Below are positions 17,876-27,283 of a DNA stretch of 64,000 nt, in pieces. Under the pieces are notes generated by a model that made no database searches, was not told the origin of the DNA, and worked only from the letters and a program-made list of their open reading frames with translations. The stretch lies in the NCBI RefSeq assembly GCF_003432115.1, contig NZ_QWDC01000001.1:1054001-1118000 (forward strand), given 5' to 3'. A program made the translations under genes and the position numbers. This DNA is from Mucilaginibacter conchicola (lineage in GTDB: Bacteria > Bacteroidota > Bacteroidia > Sphingobacteriales > Sphingobacteriaceae). Numbering within the stretch: position 1 is the first letter of the stretch; every line of letters starts with the position of its first letter.

Positions 17876-18061
17876 ATGCGATCTGTATCTCCGTATAAAA
17901 TCTCAATGAGAAGAGCAAAGGCTTTATTTTTAGATGGTGCTGAGCGAATTGTTGGCGTCAACCAAAATCCTACCGATGTAGCTGGCAGGACAGTGATCGT
18001 TTTGATCGTAGCTAATTTATTTGCGGCTGCGCTTTTATATCTGGTGTATCTGGTATTCTGA
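17876..18061 (+). CDS. Possible 61-residue membrane protein
   Basis: The ORF begins MRSVSPYKISMRRAKALFLD, a basic N-terminus, then a polar middle and a C-terminal hydrophobic helix (VIVLIVANLFAAALLYLVYL, 40-59), like a tail-anchored protein. An antisense ORF of 95 codons covers the same bases but has low-complexity, Lys/Thr/Ile-rich composition without a pattern. The plus reading is the better candidate, yet support is only composition and topology. Confidence 0.35.
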   Translation: MRSVSPYKISMRRAKALFLDGAERIVGVNQNPTDVAGRTVIVLIVANLFAAALLYLVYLVF

Positions 18062-18168
18062 TACTGAAATACTCTTCTATCATCTTCTCGCTTCAAAGGA
18101 TATTCTTTAATCTACACCCTGGCGGTATTTTAATATCATACTGTAAATCAAATGTTTTAGATAATTTG

Positions 18169-18184
18169 TAGCCCTATAGGGCTA
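18169..18184. repeat. Perfect hairpin upstream of the exopolysaccharide genes
   Basis: TAGCCCTATAGGGCTA, a 16-base palindrome 63 bases before the first gene of the polysaccharide locus, with no T run after it. A close relative of this hairpin (TAGCCCTTACGGGCTA) is found at 36405, at the other end of the locus, where it is followed by Ts. Here it may be a leader hairpin or the remains of a terminator. Confidence 0.4.
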
Positions 18185-18247
18185 TTGATGGCTAAACGTA
18201 AAAAGCGGACGTTTGTATCAGCAATTGTTTAATCTACACTTGATGAT

Positions 18248-19111
18248 ATGAAAAAACAGAAACTTGATATCTTACGTTTTTTTCTGAGCCTAAGTGACAT
18301 CTTATTACTCAACATGTGCCTGTTTGTAGGCACTTATCTATCTAATAAATACGGCAATCAATACAACGAGAATATTTATTTACATAGTGTTTTGCCGCTT
18401 AATGCTATATGGGTTTTAGTTACAAATTTGTTTAGGGTTTATAACGAATACACGGTTTACAAATTGGCGGATATAAAACGGGCTACATGGCGAAGCATAT
18501 TGGCTTTATGCTTGTTTTTTGAATTATATACTAAAATTACTGTTCCGTACAGCTATCCAACCCAATTCACTTACTTCGTTCTTGGGCTTGTAGTATTGAT
18601 GTTTGCCTTAAGCCGGTACCTGTATTCAACTATTGAAAAACTTATGCAGATAGACCCTGCCGAACGTTCTGCAACGGTTTTGGCAATTGCATCAATTGGC
18701 GGCCACTGGGTTGAGTTGCAACGTTTAAGCCCTTTATTTAAAGAGCACGACGTGACTTATATATCTAACACCCGCAATATGGACACCAAGGTTAAAGGCA
18801 GCAAACATTATTACGTTCCCGATGCAAATAAAGACAGGAAGCTCGACCTTATAAAATGTTTTTTTGCTGTTTTAAGACGTGTTATATTATTAAAACCCAG
18901 GGTGGTGATCACAACCGGTGCTGCACCGGGCCTAATGGGTATAGTGGTTGGGAAAATTCTTGGTGCAAAAACCATCTGGATCGATAGTATTGCAAACGTG
19001 GAAAAACTATCTTTAAGCGGACGCATAGCCTTGAAGGTAGCTGACCGTGTGTATACGCAGTGGGAGCACCTTTCTAATGACAAGATTGTTTACAGCGGTA
19101 ATTTACTATAA
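18248..19111 (+). CDS. Alg14/PssD-like glycosyltransferase subunit fused to a transferase-type membrane domain
   Basis: A 287-residue two-part protein. Residues 1-135 form four hydrophobic helices (about 9-31, 46-62, 80-97, 107-127) with LFRVYNEYT between the second and third. This matches the N-terminal membrane module of the initiating phosphoglycosyl transferase at 34892, which has INRVYNAF in the same place. Residues 138-287 are an Alg14/PssD domain (ATVLAIASIGGHWVELQRL, VVITTGAAPGLMGIVVGKIL, ending YSGNLL). PssD/Alg14 anchors and completes the Alg13/PssE catalytic partner, encoded next with a one-base overlap. The pair should add the second sugar of a lipid-linked repeat unit on the cytoplasmic face. 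It is the first gene of the polysaccharide locus. Confidence 0.85.
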   Translation: MKKQKLDILRFFLSLSDILLLNMCLFVGTYLSNKYGNQYNENIYLHSVLPLNAIWVLVTNLFRVYNEYTVYKLADIKRATWRSILALCLFFELYTKITVPYSYPTQFTYFVLGLVVLMFALSRYLYSTIEKLMQIDPAERSATVLAIASIGGHWVELQRLSPLFKEHDVTYISNTRNMDTKVKGSKHYYVPDANKDRKLDLIKCFFAVLRRVILLKPRVVITTGAAPGLMGIVVGKILGAKTIWIDSIANVEKLSLSGRIALKVADRVYTQWEHLSNDKIVYSGNLL

Positions 19112-19596
19112 TGGTATTTGTAACAGCCGGTACCCAATTACCTTTCGACAGGCTTATAGAGGCGGTAGATGATATCGCATCAATGCATCCTGATGTTCAG
19201 TTTGTTGTTCAGGCATTAAGTTCTCGTTATAAAGCTAAACATGTCGAAGTTGTCGACTTCCTTTCATCGCAGGAATTTGATCAGTATTTTAAGCAAGCAA
19301 ATATGATCATTAGCCATGCAGGTATGGGAACGATCATATCTGCCCTTGTAAAAAAGAAGCCGATCATCGTAATGCCAAGACAATACGCATTTAATGAGCA
19401 CAGGAACGATCATCAGGTTGGTACGGCCAAGCAAATGGAAGCCAATGGCTATGTGTATGTTGCTTACGATAGCGATGAATTGAAAACACTGTTTAAAAAT
19501 ATGTGGCCTGATAATTTAAATATCCGTGCCACCATCTCGGATGTAGCATCTGACGAAATTATTCAATCGCTGAATGATTTTATAAAGTCCAAATAA
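19111..19596 (+). CDS. Alg13/PssE-like glycosyltransferase subunit
   Basis: A 161-residue catalytic half of a split GT-B glycosyltransferase. MVFVTAGTQLPFDRLIEAVD opens the domain; the C-terminal sugar-nucleotide motif is MIISHAGMGTIISAL near 70-84 and KPIIVMPRQYAFNEHRNDHQ near 88-107. Homologues transfer GlcNAc, Glc or GlcA onto a lipid-linked sugar only when complexed with the Alg14/PssD partner, which is the gene before it (TAATG overlap). The donor sugar is not predictable. Confidence 0.9.
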   Translation: MVFVTAGTQLPFDRLIEAVDDIASMHPDVQFVVQALSSRYKAKHVEVVDFLSSQEFDQYFKQANMIISHAGMGTIISALVKKKPIIVMPRQYAFNEHRNDHQVGTAKQMEANGYVYVAYDSDELKTLFKNMWPDNLNIRATISDVASDEIIQSLNDFIKSK

Positions 19597-19653
19597 CGGG
19601 TTCAAGATCTTTTGTGATAGATCGATTTAATCATAATCATTTCATTTTTTATT

Positions 19654-22026
19654 ATGTGTGCACAGATTTCTGATTTATTTCCCATAACAAACAAAGATGA
19701 AAAAAACACGTCCTCTAATTTTAGGGATAGTCTCAACATCTATTTTTATCACTGGCCGCTTTTTGTGCTTTGTTTGATCATCACCCTTTCTGTTGCTGTT
19801 TACTTTATAAAACATAAAGCATCCTATTATACTGTTAAGGCCACTGTAATCATAAAAGATGACAAAAAAGCGCCTGCTGCACAGGAAAAATTATCAGAGC
19901 TTGATCTTACAGCTCAATCTAAATTAGCTGAAAATGAACTGGAAGTTTTGAAATCCAGAAAACTCACCACACAGGTTGTCAATGACCTTGGGTTATGGAT
20001 CAATTATAAACAAGGTAGCAAATCTTCGGGCGACGATCTGTATGCTTCTACACCTGTTGCTTTTAAAGTCGTAGATTCCATCGGCGCTTTTGACAAGCGC
20101 TCTTTTAGAGTAAAAATTAAAGATAATAAATCGTTCTACTTAATAAAATCTGATGGTTCTTTAAAGGAGTTCCGTTTTTATGATGTACTTGCAAATAGTT
20201 TTTGCACCTGGAAACTAATTCCAACAAAAAACCTGCAAAAATATATCGGCACTACCCTAACTATTACTTTAAACAATGTAGAAAGAGTTTCTGAGGTATA
20301 TCAGAAAGCTATTGAAGCAGAAATTCCGAATAAAACGGTACCGGTAATCAATTTCACTATTAAAGATGAAGTTGAACAACGTGGAAAAGATGTTTTAAAC
20401 CATTTAATTGTATCGTACAACAGTGGTGTTGTTGCTCAAAAAAATCAGCTAACCAAATCAACTTTAGATTTTTTAGATGCCAGGATAGCTACGCTTGCCA
20501 GTGAATTAAATAATTCTGAAAAACAGGTAGAAGGTTACCGCTCAAGCAAAGGGTTAACAGATATCTCTTCGCAATCTAAAGTTTACTTAGAGAATGCGCA
20601 GTTAAATGATAATAAACTGAATGATGTAAATGTGCAGCTAAATGTTGTAGAAGGCATTGAGCAATACTTAAACTCCTCGCAAAGCATTCAAAGCGCTTCG
20701 GCATCATTAGGGCCAAACTATCCGGCGCTAAATAGCTTGATAGAAAAACTATCGGTAGTTCAGTCTCAAAAAGACAAGTTGTTAGCCACCACGCCCGAAA
20801 GCAACCCCGTATTTGACCCTCTCAATCAGCAGATCAAATCGTTAAAGGTTGAAATAAGGGATAACATCCGAAATATCAAAAGATCCCTGATGGCTTCTAA
20901 AAGCCAACTGCAATCATACGGTTCACAATTCGAGTCAACCATTAAAGACATACCTGTGCAGGAACGTGAGCTTGTTGATAAAACAAGGAAAAAAACCACG
21001 AAAGAAAACCTGTATGTATACCTTCTGCAAAAGCGGGAGGAAATTTCATTTAATTACGCATCCACACTTCCAGACGCAAGCATAGTTGATTATGCGTACT
21101 CGGGCTCAGCAAAGTCGTCGGCAGCACTGCTAATTTTTGGTGTCGCTTTTATTTTCGGTTTATTGATCCCGTTCGGTATTATCACTGTAAGGAATATACT
21201 TTCAAACCGGATAACCGAAGGCCGGGAAATTGAAAATTTTACCGGCAAGAGAATATTTGGAGAACTATCAAACGCAGCAGCTGTTGGGGACAAGATAAAG
21301 CTTGATGGTGATAACGTACAGTTAGGAGAAGAATTTAGGGGCGTGCGCACCAACCTGCATCTGTTAAAGGGCAGCACAGCTACGAACTGGGTTTCGGTGA
21401 TCACCTCCAGTATATCAAATGAAGGAAAAAGCTTTTTTAGCAGTAAGCTGGCAAGCGTTGTTTCAGCATCGGGAAAAAAGACCGTGTTGCTGGAGATGGA
21501 CTTGAGAAGACCGAAAATTTCACAACTGTTTGACCTGCCTAAAAACAAATTGGGGATAACCGATTATTTGAATGGCACAGCAAACCTTTCAGATATCATT
21601 CAACCCTGCCCAGACCATCAAAACATGGACATCATCAGCAGCGGAACTACAACGGCAGACCCCTCTGAATTACTTGAGCAGAAAACCTTAAGCACATTGA
21701 TAACCGAATTAAGAGCTCGCTATCAGCACATTATAATTGATACGCCGCCGGTTAACCTGGTTACTGATGCCAGGATCGTTGCATCATTTGCCGATTGTAT
21801 TTTCTACATTATCCGCCAGGGGGTCACGTTTAAATCATTGCTGCCATTTATCAAATCTCTTGGTGCTGAACGCAATTTCCAAACCATGAATTTAATATTT
21901 AACGGCGTTGAGAAAGGCAGATATGGTTATGGTCACAATTATGGAAACGAGTATTACCAGGAAATGAACCAAGGCAATCACAACCGCAATAAATTCCGGT
22001 TTGCCGATTTGTTAAAAAGGTTTTAG
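19654..22026 (+). CDS. Wzc-like polysaccharide co-polymerase and tyrosine autokinase
   Basis: A 790-residue inner-membrane protein controlling chain length and export. The Wzz domain lies between membrane helices near 35-55 and 495-515, with a long coiled-coil periplasmic part (TLDFLDARIATLASELNNSE). The C-terminal BY-kinase domain has Walker A SISNEGKS near 586-593, Walker A' LLEMDLRRP near 611-619 and Walker B IIIDTPP near 693-699. A tyrosine-rich tail follows (RYGYGHNYGNEYYQEM), the usual autophosphorylation cluster. No Wzb-type phosphatase lies in the window. Its outer-membrane partner is presumably the Wza-like protein encoded at 32409-33191 on the other strand. Confidence 0.93.
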   Translation: MCAQISDLFPITNKDEKNTSSNFRDSLNIYFYHWPLFVLCLIITLSVAVYFIKHKASYYTVKATVIIKDDKKAPAAQEKLSELDLTAQSKLAENELEVLKSRKLTTQVVNDLGLWINYKQGSKSSGDDLYASTPVAFKVVDSIGAFDKRSFRVKIKDNKSFYLIKSDGSLKEFRFYDVLANSFCTWKLIPTKNLQKYIGTTLTITLNNVERVSEVYQKAIEAEIPNKTVPVINFTIKDEVEQRGKDVLNHLIVSYNSGVVAQKNQLTKSTLDFLDARIATLASELNNSEKQVEGYRSSKGLTDISSQSKVYLENAQLNDNKLNDVNVQLNVVEGIEQYLNSSQSIQSASASLGPNYPALNSLIEKLSVVQSQKDKLLATTPESNPVFDPLNQQIKSLKVEIRDNIRNIKRSLMASKSQLQSYGSQFESTIKDIPVQERELVDKTRKKTTKENLYVYLLQKREEISFNYASTLPDASIVDYAYSGSAKSSAALLIFGVAFIFGLLIPFGIITVRNILSNRITEGREIENFTGKRIFGELSNAAAVGDKIKLDGDNVQLGEEFRGVRTNLHLLKGSTATNWVSVITSSISNEGKSFFSSKLASVVSASGKKTVLLEMDLRRPKISQLFDLPKNKLGITDYLNGTANLSDIIQPCPDHQNMDIISSGTTTADPSELLEQKTLSTLITELRARYQHIIIDTPPVNLVTDARIVASFADCIFYIIRQGVTFKSLLPFIKSLGAERNFQTMNLIFNGVEKGRYGYGHNYGNEYYQEMNQGNHNRNKFRFADLLKRF

Positions 22027-22053
22027 TCACACTTTTAAGCTAACTTTTATAAC

Positions 22054-23433
22054 ATGTTAACCCGGATAGCCAGCCCTTTAAAATTTGTCCAGCAATTTAT
22101 CAATCAGGGACAAAGCAGAAGCATAAAGGCAAAAAAAAATATAATCACTTCTTTCCTCATAAAAGGGGTTAGTATCTCTATCAGCCTGGTTTTGGTGCCT
22201 TTAACCATCAATTATATCAATCCTTCGCGTTACGGGATATGGTTAACATTGAGCTCGATAGTCGGGTGGTTCAGTTTTTTTGACATCGGGCTTACGCACG
22301 GGTTGCGTAATAAATATGCCGAAGCTAAAGCTAATAATGATGATTCAAGCGTGCAGATGTACATCAGTACTACCTATGCTGTTTTAACCATCATTTTTGT
22401 ATCGCTCTGGCTGATATTTTTGATCATAAACGGGTTTCTTGATTGGGCATCTATCTTAAAAGTACCGCAGGATATGAAACATGAAGTATCCCTGCTGGCC
22501 ATGATCGTTTTCACTTATTTCTGCGCTCAATTTATTTTACGCGTTGTAACCACTATAGCAATTGCTGATCAGCAATCCGCAAAATCAGCTATGATAGATG
22601 TATTGGGGCAAATCATTTCACTGATTGTTATAGTTGTACTTGTTAAAACAACTAAAGGCTCTTTAATCAATTTAGGGTTGGCTTTATGCCTGTCGCCTTT
22701 ACTTGCACTTATCAGCGCCAATATTTTGTTTTTTAAAGGAAAATATGAAAAGTACAGGCCTAAGTTTTCAAAGATAAATTTCTCATATGCAAAAGGCTTG
22801 TTCAATTTAGGTTTAACTTTTTTCATTATACAAATAGCTGCAGTAATTCAATTCGAATCAGCCAATATCATCATCGCAAGAAATTTTGGCACTTCAGAAG
22901 TAACCTCATATAACATTGTTTACAAATATTTCGGAATGGTTACCATGCTATTCACCATATTTTTAACGCCTTTTTGGTCGGCCTCCACAGAAGCCTATGC
23001 TCAGCGGGATTTTTCGTGGATAAAAAGCAGCATGAAAAAATACAATCTGTTGAATGTTCTTTTATTCGCGGTAAGCCTCCTTATGCTGGTTTTCTCTAAC
23101 TATATATATTCATTATGGTTGGGTAAAGGCAAGGTTGATATAGGTTTTTGGCTTTCTTTCTGGGGCTTTGTTTATGTAAGCTTCACGATATTCGGGTCTA
23201 AGTATGTAAACTTCCTGAACGGTATAAGTGCGCTGCGCCTCCAGTTCTGGACATCGATATTCAGCCCTGTTATTTACATAGCAGTTGCTGTGTTACTGAT
23301 CAAATATTTTAAAGCGGGGGTGGCTTCTTTGTTTATCGCTTCCATTATTGCAAATCTGTACGGGATTATCATGGCGCCCATACAGTATTACCAAATAATA
23401 GTTAAAAACAAAAAAGGAATCTGGACCAAATAG
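22054..23433 (+). CDS. Polysaccharide flippase (Wzx-like, MATE/MOP superfamily)
   Basis: A 459-residue protein of about 12-14 hydrophobic helices, with early motif NPSRYGIWLTLSSIVGWFSF and DIGLTHGLRNKYAEA, typical of the oligosaccharide flippase family. It moves undecaprenyl-linked repeat units to the periplasmic side for polymerisation. The gene starts 27 bases after the Wzc-like gene and ends 4 bases before the next glycosyltransferase, so it is within the operon. Length is normal. Confidence 0.9.
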   Translation: MLTRIASPLKFVQQFINQGQSRSIKAKKNIITSFLIKGVSISISLVLVPLTINYINPSRYGIWLTLSSIVGWFSFFDIGLTHGLRNKYAEAKANNDDSSVQMYISTTYAVLTIIFVSLWLIFLIINGFLDWASILKVPQDMKHEVSLLAMIVFTYFCAQFILRVVTTIAIADQQSAKSAMIDVLGQIISLIVIVVLVKTTKGSLINLGLALCLSPLLALISANILFFKGKYEKYRPKFSKINFSYAKGLFNLGLTFFIIQIAAVIQFESANIIIARNFGTSEVTSYNIVYKYFGMVTMLFTIFLTPFWSASTEAYAQRDFSWIKSSMKKYNLLNVLLFAVSLLMLVFSNYIYSLWLGKGKVDIGFWLSFWGFVYVSFTIFGSKYVNFLNGISALRLQFWTSIFSPVIYIAVAVLLIKYFKAGVASLFIASIIANLYGIIMAPIQYYQIIVKNKKGIWTK

Positions 23434-23437
23434 AGAT

Positions 23438-24670
23438 ATGACAAAAATAGTTCAACTACAACACACAAGTGAATCAGCCGGCGGCGCTGCAATGCGGCTT
23501 AACAAGGCATTTTTAGATCACGGTATCGAGTCGTCTGTTTTGTCACTTTATCCCGATCTGATAAAAAAACGGCCTATAGCTTCTGTTGGCTTTAAAGAGA
23601 GGCTTTATTCTAAAATTGATTTAAAGTTACAAGAATATGCTACCAGAAACTTTGACAAAAAAATGGGCTTATTCACCTACCCTTTTATTGGTTCTAACGT
23701 AGCAAAGCTCCAACAATTAAAAGATGCCGATGTAATTTACGTACACTGGGTTTTGCACGGGTTTTTAAGCTTCAATAGTATCCAGCAAATACTTGAGTTA
23801 AATAAGCCTGTAGTGTTTTTTTTGCATGATATGTGGTCGATCACCGGTGGTTGTCACCAAGCTTTCACGTGCGAAAAATATATGTCTCATTGTCATAACT
23901 GCCCAATGTTCCCGGGAGAGAAAAATCACGACCTGTCATGGAAAGGGTTTGAGAAAAAAATGAAGCTTTATTCGGCATTTCAGAATATATATTTCATGTC
24001 GCCGAGCAAGTGGCTGCTTGATTGTATTAAACAATCGGCACTTACCCGTAATAAACCGATGTACCTTGTGCGAAATGCGCTCGACCAAACAATATTTAAG
24101 CCTGCAAACAAACGCGAGGCTAAAGCATTTTTGAACATCGACCCGGATGAAACGGTGATCAGTTTTGGTGCCGTATCAGTTACCGATGCCTACAAAGGCT
24201 GGGCGTACCTGCAAAAGGCCCTGGAGATCATATTTGCTGATAACAGCTCCCGCAAAATTACCGTGGTAATATTCGGCAGCTCGCATAATGAGGCGCTTAG
24301 TAAAGCTATTCCTTTTAAAACCAAATTTATGGGTTATTTAAGGGATGAATATACCACCTCGCTTGTTTATAATGCTTCAGATGTTTTCGTGGCCCCTTCT
24401 TTAGCAGATAATCTTCCTTACACAATTTTCGAGGCATTAAGCTGCAGCACCCCGGTAGTTGCTTTTGACGTTGGCGGTATCCCAGACCTTGTTCTGCACA
24501 AACAAAACGGTTACCTGGCTAAATATAGAGATGCAGACGACCTTGTAGCCGGTATCAAATATTGTTTGGATAACCAGATCAAAGGCTTTACCACGCCAGA
24601 ATATGGCACACAGGCCGTGGTAGAAAAACATATTGAGTTTTGGCGTGGACTAAACCCTGCAAATGTTTAA
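23438..24670 (+). CDS. Family 4 glycosyltransferase (WcaC-like)
   Basis: A 410-residue GT-B enzyme. The N-terminus has QHTSESAGGAAMRLNKAFLD, then DVIYVHWVLHGFLS and HDMWSITGGCHQAFTCEKY with a Cys-rich insertion (CEKYMSHCHNCPMF), as in colanic-acid WcaC-type and related enzymes. The C-terminal domain has the E-x7-E-like region APSLADNLPYTIFEALSC near 316-333. It overlaps the polymerase gene that follows by 8 bases. The sugar donor is unknown. It acts on the cytoplasmic face. Confidence 0.9.
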   Translation: MTKIVQLQHTSESAGGAAMRLNKAFLDHGIESSVLSLYPDLIKKRPIASVGFKERLYSKIDLKLQEYATRNFDKKMGLFTYPFIGSNVAKLQQLKDADVIYVHWVLHGFLSFNSIQQILELNKPVVFFLHDMWSITGGCHQAFTCEKYMSHCHNCPMFPGEKNHDLSWKGFEKKMKLYSAFQNIYFMSPSKWLLDCIKQSALTRNKPMYLVRNALDQTIFKPANKREAKAFLNIDPDETVISFGAVSVTDAYKGWAYLQKALEIIFADNSSRKITVVIFGSSHNEALSKAIPFKTKFMGYLRDEYTTSLVYNASDVFVAPSLADNLPYTIFEALSCSTPVVAFDVGGIPDLVLHKQNGYLAKYRDADDLVAGIKYCLDNQIKGFTTPEYGTQAVVEKHIEFWRGLNPANV

Positions 24671-25946
24671 CAATGTCCCTATAGAATCAATTGGCTCTTA
24701 TGTTAATAAGAGACAGATAAAAGCACTTAACTTTTTCTGGATAGGTATTGCTGCCTATACTTTATGTGTTACGTACACCGGCTCGCCAAATGCTAATTAT
24801 ACCATTAGCCAGGCAATTCAATCAGTGGCAATAGTTTGCTTTATGTCTGCCGCAATATTTATAGCAGACTTTAAAATAAAGAGCGTTTACCTTAGGGTAA
24901 CTTATATCTTATATCTGTTTTGGTTGCTTACGGTTATATCGCGGGGCTTTGTTTTCAACGTGCAATCCATGAAAGATTATCTCTTCGACGGCTGGTTTGG
25001 CATATTCGCTTATTTTGTTCCGCTCGTGCTCTTATTCCCCCAAAATATTTTAAGCTACAAGAAGGCATTCAACGTAATTGTGATTTTAGGGATATTTTAC
25101 TTGTTCTACGATGCATTATTTATCAAAGGTTTAATTAACAGGGATATCTCCAATACCGATAGCAGGACGCTGGTAGAATACTTTACAAAAAACTTGGCCC
25201 TGCCTTGTACTTTCCTGCTGTTGTGCCTTAATTATCAATCAAAAAAAGTAAAGATCTTCGTTTGGCTAATTGCTATCACCGGTTTACTATTCGCCATTTT
25301 GCGGGCACGCAGGGGGCTAATATTTACCCTGGCTTGCCCTATGTTGTTCGCTTACATCATATATGTGTTGCAATCTAAAAAGAAATTCATCCTGGTATTA
25401 TTTTCTGCTTTGATGGGTGCCATGTTGATGGTTTTTGGCATAGCATTTTTTAACAACAGCAGCCTTTTTCATTCTGTAAAGGAGAGAAAAGATGAAGATA
25501 CCAGGACACCGGTTGAAGACTGTTTTTATAGTGATATGCAAACCACCGATTGGATCATAGGAAGAGGTTTAAACGGAAACTATTACTGCCCTAACATTGA
25601 TGAGGACGATAAAACAGGCTTCCGCTCGGTTATTGAGACCGATTACCTCAACATCATTTTAAAAGGCGGCATAATAAGTTTAGGGTTGTTATTAGCTATC
25701 CTTATACCTGCTGTAATTAAGGGGCTATTCTTTTCAAAAAATCAGTTGGCAAAGGCTGCCGGTGTCTGGATCCTTTTATGGATTGTGAGCTTGTACCCTA
25801 CCACCGGTTTTGCATTTAATTTAAACTACATATTGGTTTGGCTCGCTGTAGGGATATGTTACAACAAGAGCCTAAGGGAAACTCCTGAAAATGTAATGCA
25901 GGCCTACTTTAAAATAGTTGAAAAACTGCCTCAGCAATTTACATAA
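24663..25946 (+). CDS. Wzy-like O-antigen/exopolysaccharide polymerase
   Basis: A 427-residue protein of about 10-11 membrane helices with one large loop (DEDTRTPVEDCFYSDMQTTD, then WIIGRGLNGNYYCP). That loop holds the GRG-type segment common in Wzy/WaaL proteins. It would polymerise repeat units in the periplasm by block transfer. Polymerases are poorly conserved, so the call rests on topology, the loop and operon position between glycosyltransferases. The start overlaps the previous gene, which favours translational coupling. Confidence 0.82.
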   Translation: MFNNVPIESIGSYVNKRQIKALNFFWIGIAAYTLCVTYTGSPNANYTISQAIQSVAIVCFMSAAIFIADFKIKSVYLRVTYILYLFWLLTVISRGFVFNVQSMKDYLFDGWFGIFAYFVPLVLLFPQNILSYKKAFNVIVILGIFYLFYDALFIKGLINRDISNTDSRTLVEYFTKNLALPCTFLLLCLNYQSKKVKIFVWLIAITGLLFAILRARRGLIFTLACPMLFAYIIYVLQSKKKFILVLFSALMGAMLMVFGIAFFNNSSLFHSVKERKDEDTRTPVEDCFYSDMQTTDWIIGRGLNGNYYCPNIDEDDKTGFRSVIETDYLNIILKGGIISLGLLLAILIPAVIKGLFFSKNQLAKAAGVWILLWIVSLYPTTGFAFNLNYILVWLAVGICYNKSLRETPENVMQAYFKIVEKLPQQFT

Positions 25947-25966
25947 GTCCTTTTTTAACAACTACC

Positions 25967-27274
25967 ATGAGCAATCCAAAAGTTTTAATAATAAATGAGG
26001 CCTTTAATAACCATACCGGCGGGGGCATAACACTCAGCAACCTTTTCTCGGGCTGGGAAAAAGATAAAATAGCTGTTATTTGCCAAAGCTATTTGTTAAA
26101 CGGTGTTGACAATAGTATATGCGATACTTATTACCAACTTGGCCACAAGGAACGTAAGTTTTCTTTTCCACTTAACCTTATTAACAATAAACATTACTCC
26201 GGCATAATTGATGTTGACAACAATAACGCTACACCGGCCCAAAATGAAGCTAAACCAACATTAAGGTCGCGGTTGATTATGAATTATTTTTATCCGGCCT
26301 TAAAATATCTGGGGCTTTATCACCGCATACTTTCTACAGGTATTTCTTCGGAGTTATCCGAATGGTTGACCAATTATAACCCCGATATAATTTATGCACA
26401 GGCCCACGATAGCGAGGGCGTGTTGCTGGTGTTAAAAATACAGCAGCATCTAAAAAAGCCAATGGTATTTCACATGATGGACGATTGGCCTGCAATTGCT
26501 ACCGGGAATAAATTACTTACCCGCAGTAAAAGGAAGGCGGATGAATATAAGTTTCGCGAATTGCTGAACAGATCCTCGGTCCTAATGAGCATCAGTCACA
26601 AAATGGCCGAAGTTTATAAGGTTAAATACCAAAAGAACTTTACGACCTTCCATAACCCGATAGATCTCGAATTTTGGAGCAGGTTCCAGCGAAATAATTA
26701 CGACCTGCCTAAAACCCCAACGCTTCTTTATGCCGGCAGGGTTGGTTTAGGGATAGACAGTTCATTAAAATTGGTAGCAAAGGCCGTTCAAAAAACTAAC
26801 ACCGACCTGAAGGTTGCATTGAGATTTGTGATACAAACCAAGCAGCGCCCGGAGTGGATAGACGAATTTGATTGTGTTGATCACAAAAGCTTTGTCAGCT
26901 ATGAAGATCTGCCAAAAACATTTTCAGAAGCTGATTTCCTGATCCTCCCTTATGATTTTTCGGAAAAATCACTGCAGTTTATCGGTTATTCTATGCCAAC
27001 TAAAGCTACAGAGTACATGATAAGCGGGTCGCCGGTCATCGTTTTTGCCCCACAAGAAACAGCTTTAGTTAATTATGCCGAAAAAGAAAATTGGGCGGCA
27101 GTAGTTACTAAAAACGATCCTTCAGCACTATACAATTGTTTGGCAACGTTAATAAAAAGTAAGGAAAAACGGGTCGCTTTGGCAAGCCGCGCAATTGAAG
27201 TTGCGACAAAAAACCACTCTTCGCAGGCTATTAAAAGCCAGTTTAATGAAACGCTACGGTCACTTATTCAATAA
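25967..27274 (+). CDS. Family 4-like glycosyltransferase
   Basis: A 435-residue GT-B protein. N-terminal Rossmann half: VLIINEAFNNHTGGGITLSN with the acceptor-side glycine-rich loop. Middle: PMVFHMMDDWPAIATGN. C-terminal donor-binding half: LLYAGRVGLGIDSSLKLV and FSEADFLILPYDFSEKSL, then GYSMPTKATEYMISGSPVIV with the conserved Glu. It is cytoplasmic or peripheral on the membrane. Donor and linkage are not readable. It is part of the plus-strand polysaccharide operon with 20-base and 9-base gaps to its neighbours. Confidence 0.85.
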   Translation: MSNPKVLIINEAFNNHTGGGITLSNLFSGWEKDKIAVICQSYLLNGVDNSICDTYYQLGHKERKFSFPLNLINNKHYSGIIDVDNNNATPAQNEAKPTLRSRLIMNYFYPALKYLGLYHRILSTGISSELSEWLTNYNPDIIYAQAHDSEGVLLVLKIQQHLKKPMVFHMMDDWPAIATGNKLLTRSKRKADEYKFRELLNRSSVLMSISHKMAEVYKVKYQKNFTTFHNPIDLEFWSRFQRNNYDLPKTPTLLYAGRVGLGIDSSLKLVAKAVQKTNTDLKVALRFVIQTKQRPEWIDEFDCVDHKSFVSYEDLPKTFSEADFLILPYDFSEKSLQFIGYSMPTKATEYMISGSPVIVFAPQETALVNYAEKENWAAVVTKNDPSALYNCLATLIKSKEKRVALASRAIEVATKNHSSQAIKSQFNETLRSLIQ

Positions 27275-27283
27275 AGCACGCAA

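Noticed and set aside
17809..18096. 95-codon minus-strand ORF
   Set aside because: Low-complexity composition; the overlapping plus-strand ORF has a better membrane-protein pattern.
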